A stretch of 64,000 bases of DNA from Prochilodus magdalenae. Lineage: Eukaryota; Chordata; Actinopteri; Characiformes; Prochilodontidae. The position numbers and the translations under genes are program-made. Shown here piece by piece: positions 38,906-52,700 of the stretch (the stretch's first letter is position 1; each line of letters begins with the position of its first letter). Below the pieces are notes generated by a model that was given only the letters and a program-made list of their open reading frames with translations, made no database searches and had not been told where the DNA came from. The stretch spans positions 124,501 to 188,500 of the forward strand of contig JAMWET010000554.1 in NCBI GenBank assembly GCA_024036415.1. The letters run 5' to 3'.

Positions 38906-41030
38906 CTTGAGATAACTTCACTATGCTGGGATAATTTGAAGAAGCATCAAGCCCTGCAAGATGTGTCCTGTAAGGAAAAATAGAAAACACAGACGATCAC
39001 AGCATGGTCAAACTGACTCTGACTTCACTCTTCAAGGCAACTATTACAGTCAGCTACTTTTAAAGGGAAGTCCAACAGTTATTCAAAGATTTTACAAAAC
39101 TAAATGGCTGACATTAACAGCCAATTCAGAAGGTTTCATGCGAAATACGCCATTCTTGGGAAACTTGGAGGAGAAGCAGAGGTGTTTACAGTGTTGGTGA
39201 ATGGAACCAGGTGTCTGAAGAGTTTAATGACTCTAAAAAGTCCCTTACAGAACGTTACTACATGACAATTAGATACATCCGGTCTTATATCTATATAACG
39301 GGTTTGACTTAAAATGTATTGTAATTCATTTATGGCCGAGGGGTACCAGAACACAGGGTGTTGTGGGAGGCAAAGCAGGATCAACATTACATACGCTCAT
39401 GATCAAAAAGTTGCACATATAGCTACACCCAGTCAGAACCAACCGACAGGAATGAAACTTAGTGGGTAGCTTTGACATAGTAAGACGTGCATAAGATTCA
39501 AGTTTCACACTCAACTGCACATGACATAAGCAAGGACAGGCCTTATCGCTGTACCTGACTGACCCAACAACCACGACTGCAAACATTCATCAAGCAGCAA
39601 TGCCTCCTCATGAGTCATCCTGTTAGTGGTGCCTACGGATAGACACTGCTACTGTACGTGTAGCTCAACAAATATTGCCTATATCAGTCTAAATGTGCTC
39701 CTGGTAACCTTATCTTAATTTCCGAACAGCACTACAATCCCCACACCTCCTTCTGTGTGCAGATATTCTTTTGATAATGTCTGTATAAAAACTCAGATGG
39801 CACATGTGGGTTTAATGGTGGGGTTTGGGGTGTAAACAGATGGCTGTGTTTGTGTTGTAGGCACTGCGTCCCCTTTCAATATCATTTCAGACCATGAGAT
39901 TTAGAGTAGTTAAATCAGGTTAATTCCTGTTTAAGGCTCACCAATCACATACACAAACTTTCAGTGGTACATCAAATCCTCACAGTAATGTTTTACCATC
40001 TGGTCCAAAACTTTACCAGAATATTAGACACCATTACTGTGGGTAAGAAGAGGCCCCAGAAATAGCATTGGATGGACAGGTGTTTATAAACTAAATGATT
40101 TTCTTTTTGCAAGTATAACAAACAGCACTTAATGATTAAATTAGCCACAGATATCTACCCTTTATTAATTTAATATTTATCAGTTTTATGGTTCATTTTC
40201 CAATTTCAGTAGTAGCCCCGACACATTTTTTTCCAGTTTCCTAAGTTTGATTTCTCTTTTACATTTAGATTTTTAATTGTACATTCACGGTTTTCAGTAC
40301 CTTCTTTTTTGTACAGTAAATTAGGGTCACCTGCAACGTACACTGAGTTTAAATCAAAACTGATTAATTGAAACACCACCTTTAATACAGATGACTTCAT
40401 GTGACTGCATTAAAGTCAACCCAACCCACCTTACTATTTTAAATACGGGTCTCGGTAGACAAGCATCAGGTTCATGTACATTTACTCAACTAAACTACCC
40501 AAGTGTGAAAACGGATGGTCGTTCTCATCGTTGCTACGCCAACACTCTGGCTATGCTAGCTAAACCTAGATCGTTAGCTAGCTAATTGCTAATATTGATT
40601 CATACACATTATTTTCGACTGTAATGTTAGAAAATATCATATATAGTTAAGCCACCGTGTACTTACACAAATATAAATGTACACAAAACCACCAAATTGG
40701 CTACAAAGCCCCAGTCTCCGTTAGCATGCTAGTGTGTGCACGTTTAATTAAGTAAGTGGCTAACTTAGCTTAGCTAGCTAAACAAGTTCGTTCTCAGGAT
40801 ACACAAGTCGGGCTTTTCACTAAAACAGTGTAGTACAGGTTGTATATTTAGCAGGTGAGCAGTAAGGTTTTCTCTACCTCAGCACTGCTGGAGTGGGGGG
40901 TTGGGGATAAACAAGTTTACTAGCTCGGCAGGTAACAGACCAACGGCCTCCGCCTTGTAGCGCGCGACACCATCCTGAAGGGAAACCTGCGCCGGAGCTC
41001 CTATTTATAACGTTCGGCCTGCAGCGGCGC
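38906..41030 (-). other. s100pbp 5' UTR intron and leader
   Basis: A 3' splice-site-like sequence (tttttccttacag on the minus strand, exon start near 38968) lies just upstream of the coding exon. The promoter-like region is near 41000, so a 5' UTR intron of roughly 1.9 kb is inferred. The interval includes the MITE-like copy at 39388-39500; no other gene was seen. Confidence 0.45.
39388..39500 (-). repeat. Short MITE-like repeat, copy 2 of 3
   Basis: acgctcatgatcaaaa at one end and gaatgaaacttagtgggtag inside match, in inverted orientation, the element at 59026-59165. Confidence 0.55.
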
Positions 41031-41045
41031 CGCTGATTGGCTAAG
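40870..41045 (-). promoter_or_regulatory. Probable s100pbp core promoter
   Basis: A local GC-rich patch with several CG dinucleotides. On the minus strand a TATA box (tataaata) lies at 41009-41002 and an inverted CCAAT box (ccaatc) at 41040-41035, a normal upstream distance. A start site about 25-30 bp downstream, near 40975, is inferred. Confidence 0.6.
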
Positions 41046-41254
41046 CCACAGAAATAATTCTTTTTTTTTTTTCTTCCGTTTATCATGATTCATTTATTTA
41101 ATCAGCACGACCCCATTGTTGGCTGCAGCTCTCTTCTGTTTGTTTATTTAATTGGGCTCTCTACATCTACTTTTAGGATTTGTTTTAGGTCACAAAAAAT
41201 TCTAAAGGGTTTACGGACCTCGGACTATCAGCGTACCTCTTACCATATAGGAGT

Positions 41255-41665
41255 ACTTTGGAGTTCTACAATTCCAGAGTTTATCTGTTTCTCTGTGTAC
41301 TTTATTAACCTGTTCTTTAATGGACAGGACCCCCACACTCCAGCACCCAAGCTGTGACTGAAGGCTGTGTGCAGCAGCTGAGCTGTGGTCTCTGTCTGTC
41401 CATCTCACCAGCCAGCACTCCACAGCACTGCTGTGTGATCCACTGCAGTGCTGAGTGCTGAGAATGATACACCACCCACACAATACCTGCTCTGTGGTGG
41501 TCCTGTGGGGGTCCTGACCATTGAAGAACAGGGTAATAGAGTACACAGAGAAACAGATGCACTACTGTCTGGAACTGTAACAATACAGAGTGCTCCTATA
41601 GGGTCAGTGGGGCTGATAAAATGGACAGTGATTGTAGATATAAGGAGGTGTACCTAATGAACGTT
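41255..41665. repeat. Fold-back interspersed repeat, copy C
   Basis: Shares ctgctctgtggtggtcctgt, ccattgaagaacagggtaat and gctgataaaatggacagtg with the other copies. Its left arm (gttctacaattccag, gtttctctgtgtac) is the complement of the right arm. Confidence 0.75.
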
Positions 41666-43155
41666 TCCCATCCTGCTATATCTGGTTGGACGGCTTGGTT
41701 TTCTGTAGGAGCAAATCTTCACAATAAGTGAAACACACTCATTAATAGGTTATGTTCTTTAATTCAAAAAGGAATTACACAATGCAGTCAAAAACAAACA
41801 TCATGAGCTCTGAATAAATGATGTAACAAAGCAATCCAAAGGGTAACACTGTGAGCTTGGCTGAAACCACCTCAAACATTAGACCTGGGACAAAGAACAC
41901 CGTAGGTTAAACACCCATAACTGCTTATTGATGTTCATGGTCACATTAACACGTTTCAAACCAATACAAAGTAATGGGAAAGTCACACAGCTACGGGTGT
42001 GTCTCCCAGACGCTTTACATACCAGCAAATGTCTAAGGGTGCACATTTATTACATAATGAATTGAAAATGACCAACCATGCCAAGTCTTGGTTATACAAA
42101 TAAAGCTTGAATAAGCTGTAGTGATTAAAGAAAATGACGAATAATTAGTTGTGAAAATTATTTCCCTGAAACTAAATTGTGTGCTTTGAAAGAGTCTTGG
42201 AAGGGAGTGCAAAAATACATTTTAATAGAAAAAATAAGATTGTCTTTGATATAAACTCTCACATCCGCACGCTTTCTTGGGATGCTGGAAGCTTGGCTGA
42301 AAGTGTTTGCGAGCTCTTCTGCATTATAAAAACACCAAGCTGGGGGGAAAAAATTACCCTGTCATACACAAGCACTATTCAAACTTATCCTGGTCATTCA
42401 TTTGTTCACTCGGTTCTTCACCGCAGACCCTCCTTTTGGCATGGCAGAAGCGGCTACATTACAACAGATTCACCGGTTTAGTAGCCTAGAAGAGAAAACC
42501 TAGGTCATGTACACGTCAAACACCTACAGGCTCAGCACGCTGAGATCAGAAAACCTTAAGCAACGACCGGGGCTGTGCTAGCATCTCAGCGAGAGAATAT
42601 TACACAGTGTTAAACTGCATAGACAAAGTTGCAAAGCCAACCTGGATCCAAAACAACTAATAACCAACCAAACAAGCAAATAACAAAAAAACCAACATGT
42701 CATCATATAATACAGTTCTCGTCATATATATGCAGATACTATACACATAGTTCGTATACATCAAAAACGTAATTCCACCCAAAGTCATTCAGAGTGGTTT
42801 GAAAATGGTGAAATAGTCCGGTGTAGAGACTTCTTTGCAGTGGTGGTAATAGAAACCAGAGGCATTATTGTAAAATCAGACTTTCAGGGACCATGTAACA
42901 TAACCACAACCAATTAATTAAATACTTTGGACGTCTGGTTCCTATCACCAACACCACCACTGTGAGCTAGGCGGACTATTCTAACTGTACGTGTCTCTAG
43001 AACAGCACATTACAAATCACTCTGAAGGACTTTGGTTACCTCTAAACCTTTACACTGTGCAGACATTTCCCTTTATCAAAGACATACCAAACACAAACAT
43101 GGAGGAAACAAAAGGACAATCTACAGACTGTAACAGAAAACGACTTGTTCAGAAT
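41666..43155 (-). other. Downstream region or long 3' UTR of ldlrap1, no gene seen
   Basis: AT-rich, non-coding DNA 3' of the ldlrap1 stop codon. Whether it is transcribed cannot be told from sequence alone. Confidence 0.35.
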
Positions 43156-43527
43156 ACTACTATATGTCCAAAAGTTTGCAGAACCACCAACCCCACTTCC
43201 CCTCTACAAACGGGCTCTACACTTGAAACACTGCTGTAAAGATATGATTGGATTCAGCCACTCCTATTCATTCCAGTGGTATTGGATGGAGCTTAATCAC
43301 TCCAGAGATTCCATTTCCACTGCTCTACAGCCCAGTCCTGGCGGGCTTTACACCGCTTCTTGCCAAAATTTGGCATGGGACCTGCTCCAGAGCATTCAAA
43401 CTGTATCTCAACTGCTTTTTGTCGGAGATCAAAAAGATCATACAATGGTACAAGATGTGGATGCACTTTAATGTGTCCAGATTCACCCATTAGAAGGAGT
43501 GTCTGAGTATTTTTGGACATATAGTGG
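43156..43527. mobile_element. MITE-like element with 'ctatatgtccaaaa' terminal repeats
   Basis: Left end ctactatatgtccaaaa; right end ttttggacatatagtgg is its complement with one mismatch. The 372-bp interior lacks coding sequence. This terminus type is widespread in teleost genomes. Confidence 0.75.
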
Positions 43528-43741
43528 TCCCATTCAAAAGGGGAAAAAAAAAATAAATAAATAAAAGACATCTATCATTTAATCTGTATTGCTTTGGTCT
43601 GTGCACTGGATGCAGTTTTTGTGTTAAGACTGGCTGTGCAGCATCTCCTCAGCTTCTTTACCCAGTTGCACCTCGAAGGAGCAGCGAGAGGACCGTCCTC
43701 TTTCCTGTTCATTCCCATTCGTTCTTTAACCAGGCTCGGTC

Positions 43742-46700
43742 TCAGATGCCAAACGTGTCCTCAGCGTCGGCAGCCTCGGCATCGGCTTTGTCCCAGTTGC
43801 CAGGCGACAGGCACTCTTCAGCATTGTAGTCCTGAGGGTTTAGCCCAATGTCCAGGACCTGGGGGTTAGCGCGACACTCAGCGAGTCTGTGGGCCCCAAA
43901 CAAACAGAGAACAATCAATTAAACAAACCAGGCCAAAGCAGAGCTTTCCACTTCTCCGCAAAAGAAGTGAGGCAGAACATGTAGAATGGAATAACCTTTC
44001 CAGAGATGAGTTTTAGGTACAGCCAGAGACGTGCCACACTAAAAGTCTGAGACAGCTGTTGCATCACTAATGTATAATAAATGTACACAGTGCTATCAAA
44101 GTTCTAGCACCGAGGTGGATACTCCAGGACTTTTCAACCTGTAATGTCTGTTTATCTAATGTAACAGTTAATTACTCTGTATTTAAAAATAAAAATATAC
44201 ACAAGTGAAATGAACCAATAAGGATGGGCAATATAACAATGCAATCATTTCACATTGCATTAAAAACTGCATCAGGTGTGCATATCTTTTTAAAGAACGC
44301 TGACCAACTGCATATTTAATTAAAATAAAGATTGTTTATTATTAAGCAACTTGCCAAATATCCCAAATATCAAACAAAATATCCAAACCGAAATATTGCG
44401 TTGTACTTGTTATACCACTTCTTATAATACACTGACCTAGGTCACTGGAGAGTTGCTGAACTCCAGCAGTAAATGTTTATCCAAAACCATATTTTTGTTG
44501 TGAAGCAGTTAATCTGTACATTCTGTAAATTCAGAGATAAACATGGTTTTCCAAAACAGAGGGAAGAATTTGTGGCTATGCTGTGAAGTTTTCACAGTAT
44601 ACTGCCTGACTGTGCATGGACATTAGAAGAACCTTAGGGAAAGTTAAAGTAACTGCAACTGCTTTTATTCTGCTCTGGAGTTCAAACGTTGTATATACTA
44701 TACAAGAGCTTAACTACGACATTCTGTCAGGTCAGTCTCGTCCCAAGACCTGTATTTTTAAAAACATGATGTTTGTAGTTTTAAATTTGTGTCACATACC
44801 AAACATTTATTCAGCTCTCTGAATAAATACAATAAGTACAATAAATAAATACATACAGGGAAAGTAGTCATAACGATCTATCAAAATAATCGTCTGTGCT
44901 ATATACACATTTGGCAGACATAGATTAGGCTGAAAAATGCTGGAGTATTTTTCTGTCCATTAATGGTGCTTCTGAACTTAATCATTGTAGGATTGAAGAA
45001 AGCTGATTGTTTATCTCGATAGTCATGCAACCCTTGAGGAAAAACAAGGGTGATATACGTACAGTACTATGTAAAAATCTTCAGACACCTATGTGATACT
45101 TTGTGATGGTTTAAAGTATTTATATCAGAAGGAAGTGTGTTTTACTAGTGAACCTTAAATAATATTAGAATAATATTACAGACAAATAAACATAAATACA
45201 TACAATGTAACAATAATTTCTTCTCAAATAGCAGTGCAGATGTTATGAACTACGAATAGTAATACTATTACTATATACTATTTGTATTTGTTGTATTTGT
45301 TTTTGTTATATAAATGGTTTCTGATGAGTTAGCAGGCTTATAGACTCAACAAACACTTCACTAGGAACACAGAGAAACAGAGAGACTACAGCCTGTAACT
45401 GTAGCACTACCAAGTCGCCCTATATGGTAAATGGAGCTGATATAAGTGCTTAGTGAGTGTTTACATAATTTTCTCAGGTGCCTAAAACTTCTGCAAAGTT
45501 ATGCATACAGATCTACCTTAATATACCACATTTAATTAGAAAGATCACGGTCCATAGCACAGTTGCCTGAAATGTTCCAGACTCCAACAAAATTCAGATT
45601 AGTTCAGTGTCTCAATAGCACAGAGGTGCACCTTTTGTCCATCAGCTGTTGAAAACACAAATGAAGACAACGCAGTGATGAAGAATTTTACTACACTATC
45701 CTTGCCGCTGTGGCTCACCGTCATGACAACGCACTCACTGACGTAGCAATAAGTGAGGATTGATGGCTGAAGACAAGACAAAAAAGTAAACGTGAGAAAA
45801 GTGAAAGAATATGTATGAGCATACAAGAATGAGCACTACAACTAAAAGAGGCAAAGAACCCTGAACCATTTCAACTGTCTGCTTTTGAAGGAAGGTAAGC
45901 ATTGAAATGAATAAGTGAAGTTTGTAACTGAGCAGGGTTCTACGCCACTATATGGACACGATGGGAGAAAATGGAGGAATTCTGCGCATTGGTGTAACAG
46001 GATGGTAACACCTTGAACAATGGAGCTGGAGTGGAATTAATGGGGTGCTCTAGGGGTCAGGCACTACACACTCAATGATGCTTCTTTACCTGAATACGAC
46101 TCAAAACTATCCAAACTGCGGCTGCAGAGAGAAACATCAGGGGGAAGAAAGTCAGCATGAGGAAACATTTCACAAAACATCAGAAGTGCAGGTGGTTATG
46201 ACCATTTCAGATTAATTAAACCTCAAAGCCTTTCTTGACCATTTAGTATTCTTCTGGCCAGCAGATGGCGCAGGCAGCCCTTTGCTCAGACCTTCAGGAC
46301 TGTGTGTACTGGCAGTTTTGTCCCTTTCTAATGGCCTTGACTGCATCCTTCCCCTCAAACAAAAAGTTTACTGGAGGTCATTGAGTGGGCTGGCCGAGAG
46401 AAAAGGTCTGTTGTGCGTTTTCACTTTTAACCAAAAAGCATCATGCAAGACAGAGCCTTTTCTAAACATCCAGGAACACAACAACTGTGCAAAGCACTGA
46501 TTTGGGGTCAGTTGGACCAAACCTGCTCTTACTGAGCTAGAGCTGAGTATAGTTTGTTTACTGACAATAAAGAAAACAAGGCCATTTTAATTAATTACCA
46601 AAATACATGCATAAACATGCAGTGGTAGCATATTTATACTATCAAACTGCTGTATAAGCAGTTCAGCAATGGTATTTTAATCAAATGCAGAGATGTTTAA

Positions 46701-49700
46701 TTGTAGAAGGAAAATGAGCTATAATAAAAGCAAACACAACTTTAAACTTGCACGCAGGCAAATAAACAACGGGGTGATTAGGGAGCTCTCTCTCAGGCAG
46801 GCTTCTTTCCACTGTTATTTAAGGAACAACACAACGCAACCGAAAAGAATGGGGGAAAAATCTTTACTTTTCTTCTGAGTGCCATTTGTCAAGCACAGCG
46901 GACCAATCAATGATCAATCAATATCAAGGATCGCTTCTCTCTAGTCAGCCACACATGAAGAAAAGGCTAATAAGGCTGTATTCAAACACCTGGAGCAGTA
47001 CAACATTCAAGATACAGCTTACCACAATTTAAAGATGCAATCTACTGTCTCATGTTTACTTAACATGCCATTCAAATGCGATACACTGCCCCCTGAGGTG
47101 TCCTGCACCTTCTTTAAGTTGTATACAGTTAAATCTAACCATAAAATCAGTGCACCCAAATTTCACAGACTTATTCATCAGTTTTTGGAAGGAGAGCATG
47201 TGAATCAGAGCATAATTGATTAACAACCTGAAAGAGATGCTTGATATGTGGTTTATTAACCCAAACTATTATTAATATGATCTACAACACCAACGATATA
47301 AAACTAGCTGAAGCACTTTCACTGTCATTTATGCTGCTGACACAGTACCAAAAATAAACCACACAGTACAGCTAGTGCAGAAGCATCTCATACTAGAAAT
47401 GTGCTATATACAGATTATGATTCAGGTTAAAGATGCAGGAGAAATTGTACTTTTATCGTTTCTGTGATACGAGCGTCACGCGATAAACAGATCAAATAAT
47501 TTTATATGCACAGCAATCAAGAGACGCGATTACACTGCATGCCTAATGTTGTTAGAAACTCAGCTTTAAATTTTCAGGCATTTCAAGGTCATTTGTTTTA
47601 CCGGTAGGCCAGTGCAGTGTTAGGAGTCTTGCCCAAGGATTCTTATTGGTGTAGCTCAGCATTTGCTACCTAGACTGGGATTCAAACCCCCGTCTCCCAC
47701 ATGGGGTGGTAGCTCTCTGGTGGATAGTGATGTTACCTGCTGAGCCTCACCAACCACAATGCGTGGTACACAACTGAGATACAGCCTACTGGAAACAAGA
47801 ACATGTGGTGTGTTAGTGTGTGTGGTGCTGGTGTGAGTGGACCAGACACAGCAGTGCTGCTAGAGTTTGTACATACCTCAGTGTCACTGTTGGACTGAGA
47901 ACCGTCCACCAACCAAAACTATCCAGCTAACAGAGTCCTATGAGGAGTGTCTTGTGGCCACTGATGAAGGAATAGAGGATTTCTAAAGCAGTCTGTGCAG
48001 CAGCAAATGAGCTATCGTCCCTCACTGTACATCTACAAGGTGGACCAGCAAGGCAGGAGTGTATAATAGAGTGGATAGTAAGGGGACACAGTGTTCAAAA
48101 AAATCCAGCAGCACAAGAGATAACAAGGTATGCAGAGAACCAGATGGACTACAGTCTGTTGCTGTAGAGCTACAAAGTGCATCTGTATAGTAAATGGAGC
48201 TGATAAAATGGATAATGTTTGTAGAAACAAGGAGATAGTTTTAATGTTATGGTTGATAAACGTATGTCCTTAACTGATCCAATTCATTAACAGTACTAGT
48301 TTTATATTCATTTTACACATTCTTCAGTACTGAAATGCTCCCAGTTTTTCTCCAATGACACAAAGCTTCCCTGAGCCCAGTTCTGACAGCTCTTCATTCA
48401 GAGGGGATGAATCCTCATTAATCATCACAGAGATAAAAACAACCCACAGTGTTTAATTACTGAGCCACTGCCTTTAATTACTGCACACATACAAACAATC
48501 AGTGCAGAGTGGAGTCGAGACAAACCCCTGCTGCTTTAAGACAGCAGCTCAAGGGTGCAGTCTGACACCCTCAGGGCCAATGTGTGTGCGTTTCTGTGTC
48601 TGTGTGTGAGAAGGATGACCCTCGCCTCTCTTTTCAACTGATGTCCATAATTGTTTACAATTTAGCACGGAAAGTCATCAATTCAAACGCTAATTACTGT
48701 GCGCCAGAGGACTAAATGCCGTTTAAGGAGCACGTTATTGGTTACTTGTCTCGAAGCAACAGTCTCCAACACTCGCTCTACAGCACCATGGCAACAGATC
48801 TTGACACATTTCATATTCGCCCTCAGTGGTGGTAGCAGCTAAACCGGGAAAAAAACATGCAAAATGTCCGAGAATGACCCTGCAGGCTTCAAAAAGAGTC
48901 TAATGGAGATTCCCTCTTACTCTGTCCCAGCAGGCCTTCTCACAGGTCTCAAAACTGCTGTGCCAAAAGAGAGACTGGCACTTTAAACAGAAAATTGGAA
49001 CCAGACCTTCAACGGTGGGCCAGAGGAAAGGTTTGACCTGGAAGTTGGACCAGTTTTGCTTAAACCACAAGTTGTTCAATTGACTCCTGTGACAAAATGC
49101 CACTGGTCACTGTAGGTTTAATATGATTTGGTAAATATCCGGTTTATTCACTATCAGCACTCACTCTAAAAACAACTGACCGGCCTAGGCTGCGCCCTAT
49201 GAAAAGCACACTTCTGAAGCTACTAGAATTCGATACGATATGGTGGTATTCTGAGCTGATTCAGTATCTGAGACAGCGAAAATAACGAGCATTCTAAAAG
49301 TGTGCCTTATGTTGATTTCAGTTTGTTCAACATTATTATTGTACAATATTTCAAACAAGAAACACATGGAGAGTCCTGATTAGCCACAAGCTAATATGCT
49401 ATTCATGTTATGACAACAGGACAGGATATGACATGACACAATAGCTGTATTTTATTCAAGTTGATGAAACATATTTGGTTCTGGGCAAAATATATAAATA
49501 ACTGCATATTCCAATAATATATTTGATACAGGAAAAATAATAACGTGTAGAATATTAATAATGTAGTAACAAATATACATTATGTTTTCATACCTTCATT
49601 TTATTTGTTAATATGTTTATGTTTGCACCATGTGCACAGCTGCATGCACCTCCATAACCATGTGGTGCATTGTCCCCAGAGGTCTAGTTTAGATCAGTGG

Positions 49701-52700
49701 CAGTGGCTTTCAAGGGATGCACAAAAGTTTGGCCACCGTTTACTGTCAGCAAAGAAATGACCAAAGAGCTGTTTTGGGTTCTTGGAAGTGCATCTCATTT
49801 ACAGAAACCTTTTTTTAAGGAATCAACCAAAAGTGGTTCTTTTGTTGCACTGCTCTACAGAAACCTTCTTGGCATCGTTATTAGGTGGCCTTACCAACTA
49901 TAAATGAAGGGTAAGTGATATTAACATGACATCAATGTATAACAACGAGATCCAAAACAAATACTTCTGCTAAACCTGAGTTGATACTACAAATATGAAA
50001 TAGAACCTATTTAAATATTTAAATATGGAAGGTTACCCTTCAGTTCTACCAACTGGCCAAATTAGGGTGCTGCTGTCCAAAGAGCAGTGAAATTGGGTAC
50101 AAAAATTATAACTGTGGCCAAAAGCTGAGCGATTCCAAAGCAAAAAAGCGGCAACGTGGCTTGATTATGCTACTTTTCTAAGTCAAATACAGAAACATTT
50201 TTTAATACAGAAACAAGGCAAGGCGTTCAGCAGAAGACAAAACATGTAATCACTGCTGATTACCACCATTTGTATTGCAGGATGGTCTGTAATTTTAAAC
50301 ATGTATAATTATATCTACGCAGAAGAACAAATAAAAAATTTGTCAATCACTGACCTTGAGAAAGCTTCATCCAGACCATCGTCAAGCTCCTGCAAGACAC
50401 ACATAAAAGAACAAACAGATGCACACAATTAAATTCATTATATAAACATGATTAATATACTGCAATTGCCTAGATGCATCACAACACACATTTTCTACAA
50501 GGGCGGCAAAACAGTTCATACTCTAAATATGAAATGTTAAACACCTGTGATATCAAACATTGGTTTCAACCTTTTTATAATAGGATAAATTAAACATGTC
50601 ATGTGGTACAACCACCAATTAATTAGAAATGTCATATTTTTACATTGTGTACTGCTGCTGAAAAGTGAACATCTGTGTAAACATTGTTTGTCCGTTATCC
50701 ATAAATCTGTTCTCAAATTTTCATGGGGTTATAACACCTGACTTGGTAAACTGTTCCAGAGTTTGATAGACTTAAATGACCTTTTCTCCAAACATTCCAA
50801 AATGAGTTAAAATTAATAAACAGAGTGTGAAGAAGTTTTGACAGTTTGTTAATAACATCTACGTATTGTGCTGCAGAGATATCTCCTGAACTCAGCATGC
50901 TAACCAGCAACCCCCAGCCCATCATGTAATGTAATACTTCTTTGTACCTCTAGAGGTATTAGTAAGTCGCTGTAGCATTAGTCTGCTATCAGCCCAACAC
51001 GACAGTTACAGAGACGTAAAGCTGCCATGAAGGTGTGTTCTAGCTTGTCAATCATGTTGAATGTTCTGCTCCCAATTTTAAAGATTTAACGTCGGGAAGC
51101 CGATAAAAGAGTAAACACTTGGCAAGTGACCATCCACTCTCGGCACAAAACCACATTTGGCAGTCTTTTTTTTTTCCTTTTAACTGAAAATGTGTTCTTT
51201 ATATGCACAAATAATTATCAGACAACAAAAAAATGTTATAAAAACAAAAGTAAATTTATTAATTATTAAATTTATTCATTATTTAATAGGAAAATATGAA
51301 TTAAGTAAGCAATAAATAAAATGCAGAATGATATAAATTGTAAAGGTTTGCTGTTTTGTTAAAGAACCATGACTTTTCCTGTAAGAGAGTACTACAAAAG
51401 AACAAATAATAAATCTTACATTACACCCAAATGTATGATAAACCATGCTGATTTATTTTAGTCTTAGTCTTGAGGAAAATAAGTGAATATGACTCTCCAC
51501 AAAAATGAATGCAAGTCTTAAAAAATGTGTTTTATCCTAGGACAGATCTCATAAGATAAAACGTGTGTGTTGTTTCACCCCTACATGTACTTTCTTTTTG
51601 CCTACAAGAGTGATGGCTAAGAAAATATGCACACACACCCACGCACATCCACCCCAGTGTTCTTATGACCGGCTCAGTCTTGATTGCCTTGGCCTTTTAA
51701 CCTGCTGCCATTTCTCCAGCAAACACCGAAATGTCTGAAGTCTCAGTTTCGCCTGGAGGAAACCTGAAACCTTCTGAGCTTCTAATGATAACATTTTAAT
51801 GGCTGCTGGAGGTAACTAATTTAATCTGCATTATTTGTCCAGCCAAGAAGCAGGGAGGTTGAGTGAAGGCACCTTCCCCTGTTCTCTGATGAAGTCGGAT
51901 GCTGTGAATACAGCATTGTTCAAGGAGTAATGAGTGTTCTTGCACTGTGCCATTACAGGTGATCCCGGAGTCGGCTAATGATTGAGCAGAACAGAAAGAC
52001 CGGCAGAACAAACAGTAATGGGTTTGTTTCACGGCCTCTTGCATCACTGTCTCTGTAGTAAGAAAAAAAGGCTTCAGTGTGTTTTCCCTTCATTAAAATC
52101 CACACACTGCAGTGAATTTGCTTCAATAATGAACATAAAAGTTTAATTTTTTTACTAATACACTGGTGATTTATAATCGGTTGCAAATGGCCTAATTCAT
52201 GTACTGTAGGTGTGTACTGAAAGAATGTCTGGGGCAATGACAATAATGTATAATTAGCAACTTTTTGCAGCCAATACAAAATAGAAATTGAGCCTTTACA
52301 TTTTTTGCCATTTTGAAGGTCAAACAATAAACCACAGATGAAGAACATTAAGTTTAACACTAAGGCTATAAGGAAAATACTGATGCACTTATTGCAACAC
52401 TAAGGTTTGTCATACTATACTGATTCTGGATCATTTTGGATCATTGTGTGCTGTGCTTAAAGCTTAAGCCGATTTATATCAATGTTGTAATCTATCTTTA
52501 GCTATTAGACCCCGAGACAAAGCATTCAAGCATACCAGTAGCATTAGCACGCAGGTCTAAAATAGATTTTAGAGACTGCAGTATATCAGCTTGCTTACAG
52601 TGTTTCAATACATTGCAATATATTGAATCACAACCCCTGTACTCTGTACTAAATCTGCTTTTGTGGCTATCAAATGGTGATGGTCTAATGGTCCTCACTC

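Larger units (their letters stand above)
43887..50354 (-). other. ldlrap1 last intron, repeat-filled
   Basis: Contains the transposon-like pair of ends at 45056-45500, a fold-back repeat fragment, a SINE and fold-back copy E. No coding exon that fits the ldlrap1 frame was found. Confidence 0.5.

Noticed and set aside
45749..46130. Two small exon-like segments on the minus strand (about 46126-46095 and 45776-45749) that could be chained in phase with the ldlrap1 exons.
   Set aside because: Direct splicing of 50355 to 43886 reproduces the conserved ARH sequence DEAFSRLAECR without them, so they are chance splice-like signals in the intron.
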